Assembly (NCBI RefSeq): GCF_000230835.1
Contig: NZ_CM001240.1
Coordinates: 5,478,279 to 5,542,278, forward strand
DNA: 64,000 nt
Reading direction: 5' to 3'
DNA from: Clostridium sp. DL-VIII
Lineage (GTDB): Bacteria > Bacillota > Clostridia > Clostridiales > Clostridiaceae
Shown here piece after piece: positions 54,830-63,093 of this stretch. Below the pieces are notes generated by a model. The model made no database searches, had not been told where the DNA came from, and was given only the letters and a program-made list of their open reading frames with translations. A program made the translations under genes and the position numbers. How positions within the stretch are numbered: position 1 is the stretch's first letter; each line of letters starts with the position of its first letter.

Positions 54830-55654
54830 TTAACAAATTCCTGCTAATGATAAGATTAAGCCTAAAATTATTATAAATAGTATTATTTTTATTACACTTA
54901 CTTTTTTATCTAATAATTTAAAGCATCCAAATACGATTAACAATGGCACAATGCCAACAAAAATACTATCTAATATCTGTTGTACATTCATTATAGATTG
55001 ACCATTCAAACTAAATTTTAAAATAGTCTTAAAGATAACCATCTGGCTTGTCATTGCCCCTACCATTATAATTCCAACAATGCTTGCAGCTTTTGAAAGA
55101 ATATTTAACAAACCGCCTTTATATAATTGTTCTATATATTTAGCTCCTAAAGAATATCCAATAAACGCTCCATAATATCTCATTAAATAATTTGGTATAT
55201 TAAATGCTAATAAAAATATAATTGGCGCTAATATATTTCCGGAATTAGCCAGTCCAATTGCTAATCCAGCAGTTACAACTCTCCATACTCCCCAAAACAA
55301 TGAATCCCCTATTCCTGCTAGAGGTCCCATTAAACTTAACTTAATTGAATTTATAGAACTTTCTTCAAAATCACCCTTTTCACTGTTCTCTTTTTCCATT
55401 GATCCAGCTATCCCCATAACAAAGGAACTCATCGGTATAGTTGTACTAAAATAAGTTGTATGTCGTTCTAAAGCTTTACGCCTTTTTTCTTCATCATCTT
55501 TATAAAACTCGTTAATAAATGGCATCATTGAGTAGCAAAATCCTGCTCCCCCCATAGTTACAGGGTTAACTGAAGTATACATAGTTCCTGATCTCCAAAA
55601 CATTTTCCTTATAAGCTTTTTTTCTTCTTTTGACAAATTTTTAGTCAATTTCAT
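54830..55654 (-). CDS. PTS mannose/fructose/sorbose family IID component
   Basis: A 274-aa membrane subunit of a mannose-family PTS. It has the family IID opening (LIRKMFWRSGTMYTSVNPVTMGGAGFCYSMMPFI), DDEEKRRKALERHTTYFSTT and LMGPLAGIGDSLFWG. With IIC it forms the sugar-translocating unit. It lies 19 bp after the IIC gene. Order IIA-IIB-IIC-IID as separate genes matches levDEFG. Confidence 0.9.
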   Translation of the reverse strand: MKLTKNLSKEEKKLIRKMFWRSGTMYTSVNPVTMGGAGFCYSMMPFINEFYKDDEEKRRKALERHTTYFSTTIPMSSFVMGIAGSMEKENSEKGDFEESSINSIKLSLMGPLAGIGDSLFWGVWRVVTAGLAIGLANSGNILAPIIFLLAFNIPNYLMRYYGAFIGYSLGAKYIEQLYKGGLLNILSKAASIVGIIMVGAMTSQMVIFKTILKFSLNGQSIMNVQQILDSIFVGIVPLLIVFGCFKLLDKKVSVIKIILFIIILGLILSLAGIC

Positions 55655-55673
55655 CTATACTCCTCCTTTTTAT

Positions 55674-56477
55674 CTAATTAAAAAATTCTTCCTCTTCATC
55701 TATTACTTCCGTATTATGACCAACATTACTTATTGCTAACTTACTTTTATTCACTTGCATATCTCTTTGTGCATTTACAAGTGCTATTATTGCAGCAATA
55801 ACAGCAACTGCTATTAATGGTAATTTTAAATACGCTATACAGACTACTCCTACAAAGAAAAATATTCCAACCTCTTTTGACCATAACATTTTAAGCAACA
55901 TTGCCATTCCTACTGCTGGTAATAAATTTCCTGCTACTGATAATCCGTTCATTATTACTCCTGGTATGTTTTTCAAAATGCTTTCTACTACAGCAGATCC
56001 AAATAACATTGCAGAAAATGGTATTAATGCATATAGCCCATAATGTAGAAACCATAATCCATAATGTAATCTTGTTATTTCTTTATCCTTTCCTTCTTTA
56101 GCAAGTTGTACAAATTTTGGTGCAATAGGTCCACATACAAATGAAAAAATCATATTCATTAATTGCAAACCTAGTATTGCTATTGGATAAGCTAAAGGAA
56201 TCGCTGCATCTGCATTGCTTCCCATTTTTATAGCAAATGCTGCTGCTAAACCTGCTGCTAAAGAAGGTTCTGCTGAACTTGAAATTCCTACATTTACTAC
56301 TCCCATAAAAATTGTTTCCAAAGATGCTCCTATTATCAATCCTGTTTGAAAATCTCCAAGTAAAAGTCCTACTAGCGGAGCTACAACTATTGGTCTGCTA
56401 AGCATGGCCATACCTAATAATTCATGTCCTGCAACACCAACAAAAACTGATAGTGCTACTACAAAAGCTTCATACAT
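55674..56477 (-). CDS. PTS mannose/fructose/sorbose family IIC component
   Basis: A 267-aa polytopic IIC subunit. The family pattern PIVVAPLVGLLLGDFQTGLIIGASLETIFMGVVNVG and EPSLAAGLAAAFAIKMG is clear. The C-terminal tail is hydrophilic and acidic. Together with IID it binds and moves the incoming sugar. AGAGGT precedes the ATG. Confidence 0.9.
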   Translation of the reverse strand: MYEAFVVALSVFVGVAGHELLGMAMLSRPIVVAPLVGLLLGDFQTGLIIGASLETIFMGVVNVGISSSAEPSLAAGLAAAFAIKMGSNADAAIPLAYPIAILGLQLMNMIFSFVCGPIAPKFVQLAKEGKDKEITRLHYGLWFLHYGLYALIPFSAMLFGSAVVESILKNIPGVIMNGLSVAGNLLPAVGMAMLLKMLWSKEVGIFFFVGVVCIAYLKLPLIAVAVIAAIIALVNAQRDMQVNKSKLAISNVGHNTEVIDEEEEFFN

Positions 56478-56504
56478 ATCACTTTACCTCTTTTCTATAT
56501 ATTT

Positions 56505-56990
56505 TTATTTATTTTTCATTATATTTCTGGCTAGATGTTTCTCCATAGCAGGAGTTGCCTGAAATATTGTTTCTGGATATAACTCAACCAGTTCTTTCAT
56601 TGCTTTTATCTCTTCTACAGTTAATGAAACTTCTTTGGTGATTACAGTCTTTTCTTCTGAAATCATCTTACCTACATTTCCAACATTAACAAATTCTATA
56701 TCACTAAACTCTTCCGCTATACTAACAGCATCTTTAACAGTTTTGGTTAATACCATCAGCCTCATGTTTTTTCCTTTTGGATTTCTTAATAATTCTTTTG
56801 CATTCTCAACAGTTTTAATAATACACTTTATTCCAGATGGTACAGCCATTTTTAAAGTCATTTTTTGTATATCATTGTTAGCAGTTTCATCATTAGCGAC
56901 GATTATTCCATCAATCTGTAATGATTTACTCCAAGTCATCGCTACTTGTCCATGTATTAATCTTTCATCAATTCTTAGTGATACTATCAT
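56505..56990 (-). CDS. PTS mannose/fructose/sorbose family IIB component
   Basis: A 161-aa cytoplasmic IIB protein. The phosphoryl-accepting histidine lies in RIDERLIHGQVAMTW near residue 14. It passes phosphate from IIA to the sugar during uptake and, in LevR systems, also phosphorylates the regulator to inhibit it when substrate is absent. It lies 35 bp after the IIA gene. Confidence 0.9.
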   Translation of the reverse strand: MIVSLRIDERLIHGQVAMTWSKSLQIDGIIVANDETANNDIQKMTLKMAVPSGIKCIIKTVENAKELLRNPKGKNMRLMVLTKTVKDAVSIAEEFSDIEFVNVGNVGKMISEEKTVITKEVSLTVEEIKAMKELVELYPETIFQATPAMEKHLARNIMKNK

Positions 56991-57025
56991 ACCTATCTCT
57001 CCTCACATAATTGTTTCTTGTACGT

Positions 57026-57442
57026 CTAACAAAAAAAGTCATTTTTTTCATCTTCATCATTTGCTTTAATTTCTACCAATTTCATTTCATTACGATTTGC
57101 TGCTATTAATTCATTTATTTTATCTTTAGTTAAATTTCCTGTATACAAAAAAGTTTCTATAACCATTGATAAATTAAAACCTGCTACTATAAAAACATTC
57201 TTATCTTTACTAAATCCTGTAACTTTTTGATTAACACTCCCTCCGTATAAATCTGTAAATATAACAACCTCATCTTCAATACTTATAGTTTCAAAAAACT
57301 CTTTTAACTTTTCATCTACATTATCATCACTAACGTAAGCATTTATAGTTGTGATATTATCATGAATCCCAGTTAGAATTTCCAAACTACTTTTTATACC
57401 ATTTGCATAATACCCATGTGTTGCCACTAAAATCTTTCTCAT
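57026..57442 (-). CDS. PTS mannose/fructose/sorbose family IIA component
   Basis: A 138-aa IIA protein, first gene of the operon. The active histidine is in ILVATHGYYANGI (residue 9), phosphorylated by HPr; the DLYGGSVNQKV loop is typical. A sigma-54 promoter (57478-57494) precedes it. AAAGGAG lies before the ATG. Confidence 0.9.
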   Translation of the reverse strand: MRKILVATHGYYANGIKSSLEILTGIHDNITTINAYVSDDNVDEKLKEFFETISIEDEVVIFTDLYGGSVNQKVTGFSKDKNVFIVAGFNLSMVIETFLYTGNLTKDKINELIAANRNEMKLVEIKANDEDEKNDFFC

Positions 57443-57477
57443 GTATAATCTCCTTTCAATATTCTATAAATATCTTT

Positions 57478-57494
57478 AGCAATTTCCATGCCAA
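57478..57494 (-). promoter_or_regulatory. Sigma-54 (-24/-12) promoter of the PTS-glycosidase operon
   Basis: TTGGCATGGAAATTGCT matches the RpoN consensus (TGGCAC-N5-TTGCW), with exactly ten bases between the invariant GG and GC. It is 36 bp upstream of the IIA ATG and its activator is encoded next door. Confidence 0.85.
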
Positions 57495-57507
57495 TTAAGT
57501 GAAATTT

Positions 57508-57534
57508 TTTTAAAGTATGTGTAATCCTTTAAAA
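57508..57534. promoter_or_regulatory. Candidate LevR upstream activating site
   Basis: TTTTAAAG and CTTTAAAA are perfect 8-bp inverted repeats separated by 11 bp. They lie about 40-65 bp upstream of the predicted sigma-54 start point. Confidence 0.5.
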
Positions 57535-57561
57535 TTCAATAGATTTTATTTATGGCGTATA

Positions 57562-57599
57562 AAAAAAATCGAAGTGTCCAATAAATTAGACACTTCGCA
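57562..57599 (-). terminator. Terminator after levR
   Basis: CGAAGTGTC-N10-GACACTTCG followed on the minus strand by ATTTTTTTT. It separates levR from the sigma-54 operon. Confidence 0.88.
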
Positions 57600-57620
57600 A
57601 ATTACTTTTATTCAGATCTG

Positions 57621-60245
57621 TTATATATATTGTTTACATATTTCATACAATAAAGATATTTCATAATTATCTAATATAATATTAAATTTCATCTCGATGT
57701 GTTGGAAGAAACTTTTTGTTAATATAAAGAATTCTTCTTCTTTTTCATCTAAATCTCCCAATTCATATTCTATAGAATCTCTATTTGATAATAATATTCT
57801 TTCTATCATAAGAGAAATATGCATATATAAATTCAACTTAAACTTTCCATCAAAATTAATATTATAATAATCACTATATTTTACTACTACCTTTTCAACC
57901 TCTTTAATAACAACATTAGAATTCAAAAGAGTTAACTTTTCAGCAACACCTTCTTTTGAGAAAAACTTCAATAATTCTTCCATCATCTCATCAAAATCAT
58001 TTTTATTTATATATGGTGTTAAATTCCTATACAATTTTTTCATACCACTCACATCTAATATATCGTATATATTTATACTTGGTATCAATATTGACTTTGG
58101 TAAATCAATCGTTGATATTATAAGCTTTGTATTACTTATCTTCTTTATAGATCCATCCTTAACAGTTTGTTTTATCTCCCTATACTCAACAACTAAAATA
58201 TCTAACTCATCTGATTTTAGATATCTTTTCATTATACACTTAATTTGTTCTGAGACTCCTATCCCAGACATACAAGAAATGATAATATTTTTATTTTGTG
58301 AAAATCCCTCAAAATATTGCGTTGATATTTTATAATTCTCATCTGCTTTTTGAGCTATATCTTTAAACATAATATTTTGAATCATTTTATTTCCTATATC
58401 TAATGCTATTGATGTTGTTAGGTTATTAATAATTAATAATTCCCCTTCAATTTCATTTTTTATAGAACTATACATTTTACTTAAGGAACCTGTATCAACT
58501 AATAGTATTAATCCTTTAGACGTATCTTGATTTTTTATGAATTTTTTTGTTTCATTAACTATTTCTGACACTGTAGTTTCTATAGGCATATCAATAGCCT
58601 CAAAAATATAATTTTCATATATTTTATTAGCCACTGATTGAATACTACTTGCTGTACTTTTACCATGAGCCAGCAACAGACCCTTTAATGTAATCTTTTC
58701 ATTTATATAATCACTCAATAAAATACATAATATTATTTTAAAAATCTTATTACTAAAATTCATCTTATCTTCACTTAACTCTAAAAATCTATTAGATATA
58801 TAGAGGGCTCTATGAAAATGCTTGTTTAATATTGAATATACTTCCTCCTCTCCTTCAATATTAATATAAATATTTTTTTGCAAATATACATATATACTAA
58901 ATACATCATTCGTAATTATTTTACTATTCACTAATCCATACTTATCAATTATTATTTTGTCCCATAATGATATGAACTTATTTCTAATATATTCAATATC
59001 AGATGAATACGTATATTCATTATTTATAATTAATTTACTCAGCTTATGCAAATTAATTCTAATTTTCTCAATTTCATTCACATTATTTTCAGAACTTATA
59101 ATTTTTTGAAAAATATTTATAAAGAAGTATTTTAAATCTTCATCAATTATATTATTTATAAAATATGGTTTGTCCCAGTATATTTCAATATCACCATATT
59201 TAGATTCTTCTTCTTCGCTAATTTTAATTCCAAATTCTAATGACTCAACATTTATAATTATCTTATCTTGTTTTTCTTGTCTTCTATACTCTTCAGCGCA
59301 ACTTAACTTTGCTATATTTTTTATTTTTCCCATATTTCCTTCAAAATTTTCTGATATAATTTTAGAAATAACGTTTCCTCTCAATATTAAGTTCTTTTTT
59401 ATCCTTATTGCTTCATCATGGTAAGCGCTTATAATCAATTGAACTTTCTCTATTAAAGGTCTCTCTTTAAAACTACTTATATTTAAACTTACTTGAATTC
59501 TTCTTTTTAAAGTATCTAATAGCACATCATCCGGATTTTCTGTAGTTGCAAAAATAAATCTAACTTTCGAGGTCCTCCATACCTTATTCTCTCCTACAGG
59601 TTTATACTTTCCTGAATCTATAAATAAAAATAGCTTTTCTTGATTCTCACTAGATAATCTATGTACCTCATCTAAAAATAAGAATCCTCCATTTGCTGCT
59701 TGTATTATTCCATCTTTATTTTCGTTTGCTCCAGTAAATGCTCCTTTTTTATGTCCAAATAAAATCGATGACAATAATTCTGGATTATTTGCATAATCTG
59801 CACAATTTAATATAACAAAAGGAGCGTCATCAGGTATTATGCCTTCTTCTTTCGAATATTTATATATAAGATTAGCTAAAAAACTCTTACCTACTCCACT
59901 CTTGCCTGTTAAAAGTATACTCAATCCATTTGGTGGGTACTTAACTGCTGCTATACAGGACTCTACCATTTTTCTTTGGCTGCCATTATATCCAATAAAG
60001 TTTTCAAATACATTTGTTACTTTAATACTTTCTTTTTTATCTTCTATATTTATCTTCCAATATACAGGCTTAGTTTTAATTTTTACTACTTTCTTCTCTT
60101 CGCTCAATCTATTTAGATAATGACTAGCAACTTGTCTGCTTATAGATAATTTATCAGCCAATTCTGATGTTGTAACTTTTCCTTTTCCATCTTTATATAA
60201 ATCTTGTAATAACTTATATACTTTTTCTTGCGCAAACATTTTCAT
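57621..60245 (-). CDS. levR: LevR-type sigma-54 activator with PTS regulatory domains
   Basis: An 874-aa activator with the LevR/ManR layout. An N-terminal winged helix (1-65) leads to an AAA+ domain with Walker A GKSGVGKS (114-121), the sigma-54 contact loop GAFTGA (168-173) and Walker B FLDEVH. Then come PRD1, an EIIA-Man-like domain (LLLAHGKSTASS, histidine), an EIIB-Gat-like domain (IISCMSGIG, cysteine) and PRD2. Phosphorylation by HPr activates and by the cognate IIB inhibits such proteins. It lies directly upstream of a sigma-54 promoter and PTS operon. GAGGT is 8 nt before the ATG. Confidence 0.92.
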   Translation of the reverse strand: MKMFAQEKVYKLLQDLYKDGKGKVTTSELADKLSISRQVASHYLNRLSEEKKVVKIKTKPVYWKINIEDKKESIKVTNVFENFIGYNGSQRKMVESCIAAVKYPPNGLSILLTGKSGVGKSFLANLIYKYSKEEGIIPDDAPFVILNCADYANNPELLSSILFGHKKGAFTGANENKDGIIQAANGGFLFLDEVHRLSSENQEKLFLFIDSGKYKPVGENKVWRTSKVRFIFATTENPDDVLLDTLKRRIQVSLNISSFKERPLIEKVQLIISAYHDEAIRIKKNLILRGNVISKIISENFEGNMGKIKNIAKLSCAEEYRRQEKQDKIIINVESLEFGIKISEEEESKYGDIEIYWDKPYFINNIIDEDLKYFFINIFQKIISSENNVNEIEKIRINLHKLSKLIINNEYTYSSDIEYIRNKFISLWDKIIIDKYGLVNSKIITNDVFSIYVYLQKNIYINIEGEEEVYSILNKHFHRALYISNRFLELSEDKMNFSNKIFKIILCILLSDYINEKITLKGLLLAHGKSTASSIQSVANKIYENYIFEAIDMPIETTVSEIVNETKKFIKNQDTSKGLILLVDTGSLSKMYSSIKNEIEGELLIINNLTTSIALDIGNKMIQNIMFKDIAQKADENYKISTQYFEGFSQNKNIIISCMSGIGVSEQIKCIMKRYLKSDELDILVVEYREIKQTVKDGSIKKISNTKLIISTIDLPKSILIPSINIYDILDVSGMKKLYRNLTPYINKNDFDEMMEELLKFFSKEGVAEKLTLLNSNVVIKEVEKVVVKYSDYYNINFDGKFKLNLYMHISLMIERILLSNRDSIEYELGDLDEKEEEFFILTKSFFQHIEMKFNIILDNYEISLLYEICKQYI

Positions 60246-60494
60246 CTCATACTACCTCATAATAAAAAATTATTCTATAGCTATTTATAGCCAAAAGTAT
60301 CTATAGTATTAATAAACAACTAAATTTTAGGCGGGTCCAATAACGCACCTATAATGCATAAATGTTTCAAATATAATAATCATATTTTTATTTTTGCTCC
60401 TTTACAAATTTAATTAAACTAACACTATACGCAGTTCCACCAAATAACACATCTATTCTAAATTAGATTTAATTTGTCATTTTTATATATTTTG

Positions 60495-60503
60495 ATTATA
60501 TCA
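60495..60503 (-). promoter_or_regulatory. Possible extended -10 promoter for levR
   Basis: TGATATAAT (extended -10) on the minus strand, with a weak TATGTC 17 bp upstream. This would give a 5' leader of about 240 nt. The remaining spacer (60246-60490) shows only short AT-rich dyads. Confidence 0.35.
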
Positions 60504-60593
60504 TAAAACATTTTTTAGACATAAAATAAAAATTATTAATCATAAAAACCTATGAGAATTATGATAGAAAATTTTAGTTTGTATATTATCGAG

Positions 60594-60626
60594 AAAAATG
60601 AACTTGCTACAGAAAAAAGCAAGTTC
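60594..60626. terminator. Terminator between manO and levR
   Basis: GAACTTGCT and AGCAAGTTC pair with a 9-nt loop; T-rich sequence lies on both sides. It ends the mannose PTS transcript. Confidence 0.75.
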
Positions 60627-60793
60627 CTTAATTTTTTTGTTTAATGAAAAAACTAGATTAATATTAATACTAACCTAGTCTTATTTTAAAATTATTCATA
60701 CGAAGATCTTCACTTATCTAATTAATACTTTCTTGACTACGAGCCAAAATCAAATTGCTTTTTACATAATTTAATTATAATTTCTTTAATACA

Positions 60794-61168
60794 TCAACTT
60801 TTCTTAAATACCGATTTCACCGCTCGTTTTACCACATCAAAAAAGCTTAATGAATAAACCATACGCTTTGGATCAACATAATTTCGAACTGCACGAAGTA
60901 CTTTTTTGGCTTCTTTAGAAGAAAAAGTATACGTACCATTTTTCTTCGTTCGGATTGCATATCGTGGAATCCATTTTCCTTTAAATAATACGGATGCAAT
61001 TACATAGTCAACCTCTTCCCAAGGAATTTGAATAAATTTACGATAATCACGAGAATTATAGAACTCAAAGCCTTTGTCACCGATCATAATTTTGCCATAT
61101 TCTGAAAGGCCCGTAAAAGCTGTTGCCTCAATTGTTAGATCCACCTTTGTATTAAGTGACTGAACCAT
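60794..61168 (-). CDS. manO: DUF956 family protein (ManO)
   Basis: A 124-aa DUF956 protein, nearly always encoded next to mannose-type PTS operons, where it is named ManO and is thought to modulate the system. It contains the family stretch IMIGDKGFEFYNSRDYRKFIQIPWEEVDYVIASV. I start at 61168, 7 nt after AGAGGT; longer frames lack ribosome sites. A terminator lies between IID and this gene, so it may be expressed by read-through. Confidence 0.82.
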   Translation of the reverse strand: MVQSLNTKVDLTIEATAFTGLSEYGKIMIGDKGFEFYNSRDYRKFIQIPWEEVDYVIASVLFKGKWIPRYAIRTKKNGTYTFSSKEAKKVLRAVRNYVDPKRMVYSLSFFDVVKRAVKSVFKKS

Positions 61169-61280
61169 CCGATCTACCTCTTTTCTACTTATACACACAT
61201 TTATTTTTATTATATATTTTTTGCATGTTTTTATCAATTATTCGAAAGCCTAATAAAAGTAACACCATTAATATGTTAAC

Positions 61281-61309
61281 AAAAGCCCAGGCTAAAAAGC
61301 CTAGGCTAA
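61281..61309 (-). terminator. Terminator after mannose PTS IID
   Basis: AGCCTAGGCT-TTTT-AGCCTGGGCT followed by TTTTGTT on the minus strand. It may attenuate transcription into manO. Confidence 0.7.
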
Positions 61310-61321
61310 GTAAAAAAATTG

Positions 61322-62233
61322 TTACATTAATCCGATTAAATGAGCAACAATACCAATTACAAATAATCCAAGGATAATGATAATTGGTGATACTTTCCTC
61401 TTAAGCAACCACATACAAATAAGTGTAATTATTAATCCTGCAAGTCCAGGAATTAATGAATCCAAGTTATTTTGTAGTGTTGTAATCTTATGATCAATTA
61501 ATGACATACCAGATGCTTGTTGCTGTAGAGCTTGTTGAATACCTTGTGCTCCGTCAGGAAGTTTGCTCCAATCAATGAATGCACCATCACTTAACTTAAC
61601 TGATGATACTACTGGTGCAAATTTAACAGATACCCATCTGTTAACTAACGATCCTAGAATGAACATACCAAGGATTGATGCTCCTTTTGTAATATCTTGT
61701 AATACACCACCTGACAAGTCATCAGTAATACGAGAACCTGCTTTGTAACCAAATTCTTGTGTATACCACATGAATCCCATACGAATGATATTCCAAGCTA
61801 TGAAATAAAGAATTGGTCCAAGTACATTTCCGCTCATAGCAAGAGAAGCAGCTAATGCTCCTAAAATTGGCTTAACTGTAAACCAGAAAACTGGATCTCC
61901 AATACCTGCTAAAGGTCCCATCATACCAATTTTAACACCTTGAATAGTTACGTCATCGATTGGTGCACCATTTGCACGTTCTTCTTCCAACGCTAATGTT
62001 ACACCAATAATTGGTGAAGCTACATATGGGTGAGTGTTAAAGAACTCTAAGTGACGTTCTAGCGCTGCAGCTCTTTCTTCTTTAGTCTTATATAATTTTT
62101 TGATTGCAGGAATCATTGTAAATGCCCAACCACCGTTTTGCATTCTTTCATAGTTCCAAGAACCTTGAAGGAAAAATGAACGGAACCAAACAGAAATACG
62201 ATCTCTTTTTGTTAATTTTAATTCTTTTGCCAT
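61322..62233 (-). CDS. manZ: PTS mannose family IID component
   Basis: A 303-aa IID subunit typical of Firmicute ManN/ManZ proteins: LTKRDRISVWFRSFFLQGSWNYERMQNGGWAFTMIPAI, ALERHLEFFNTHPYVASPIIGVTLALEEERANGAPID and MMGPLAGIGDPVFWF. Codon use is less AT-biased than in surrounding genes, as expected for a highly expressed glucose/mannose uptake system. Third gene of the operon, 18 bp after IIC. Confidence 0.92.
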   Translation of the reverse strand: MAKELKLTKRDRISVWFRSFFLQGSWNYERMQNGGWAFTMIPAIKKLYKTKEERAAALERHLEFFNTHPYVASPIIGVTLALEEERANGAPIDDVTIQGVKIGMMGPLAGIGDPVFWFTVKPILGALAASLAMSGNVLGPILYFIAWNIIRMGFMWYTQEFGYKAGSRITDDLSGGVLQDITKGASILGMFILGSLVNRWVSVKFAPVVSSVKLSDGAFIDWSKLPDGAQGIQQALQQQASGMSLIDHKITTLQNNLDSLIPGLAGLIITLICMWLLKRKVSPIIIILGLFVIGIVAHLIGLM

Positions 62234-62251
62234 TTTCGTCTCTCTCCCTTC

Positions 62252-63058
62252 TTAGTATCTATCGATAAGATCCCCTAAAGGATCACCAGTATTTGAACTT
62301 CCACCATTACCTGAACCACCTTGTTTGCTAAGTGCTAGGTAAAGAAGTGCTAAAGCTATACCTATTGCACCAAGTCCGATAAGTGTAATTTGTGAAACAG
62401 TTGCTAATACAAAACCAATTGCAAAGAATGGCCATACTTCTTTTGTAGCCATCATATTGATTACCATTGCATAACCAACAGCTACAACCATTCCACCACC
62501 GATTGCTAAACCATCTGTTAACCAAGTAGGCATAGCAGCAAGTAATCCTTGAATTGGACCAGCTCCAATTGCTAAAATCAAAGCTGCTGGAATTGCAATA
62601 CGTATACCTTGTAAACAAATACCAGCGATTTGCCAAAATTCAATAGCTCCAATATTTCCTTCTTTAGCAGCGGCGTCCATAAAGTGTACAAACGCTGTAG
62701 TTATTGTACGACAAATAATTGTTAATAATAGTCCTGCAACTGCTAGAGGAACAGCAATAGCGATTGCTGAAGCAACTCCTGCTTGACCTTGACCTCCAAG
62801 AACTAAAATAATTGCGGATGCAACAGATGCGAGCGCTGCATCTGGTGCTACGGCTGCACCGATATTTGCCCAACCTAAGGCAATCATTTGAAGAGTACCG
62901 CCTAAGATTAAACATGGTACTAAATTACCTGTAACTAAGCCAATTAATGTACAAGCAATTACTGGCTGATGGAAATGGAATTCATCTAAGATACCTTCTA
63001 CACCAGCTAGAAATGCTACAATGATGACTAATATAATTTGAACTATATTTAAAGTCAT
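62252..63058 (-). CDS. manY: PTS mannose family IIC component
   Basis: A 268-aa IIC subunit: FLAGVEGILDEFHFHQPVIACTLIGLVTG, PDAALASVASAIILVLGG and a glycine/serine-rich C-terminal tail (GGSGNGGSSNTGDP). It forms the translocator with IID and differs clearly from the paralogous IIC at 55674. Confidence 0.92.
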   Translation of the reverse strand: MTLNIVQIILVIIVAFLAGVEGILDEFHFHQPVIACTLIGLVTGNLVPCLILGGTLQMIALGWANIGAAVAPDAALASVASAIILVLGGQGQAGVASAIAIAVPLAVAGLLLTIICRTITTAFVHFMDAAAKEGNIGAIEFWQIAGICLQGIRIAIPAALILAIGAGPIQGLLAAMPTWLTDGLAIGGGMVVAVGYAMVINMMATKEVWPFFAIGFVLATVSQITLIGLGAIGIALALLYLALSKQGGSGNGGSSNTGDPLGDLIDRY

Positions 63059-63093
63059 GATTATTAATCCTCCTTTTTCTCTAAATAATTAGA

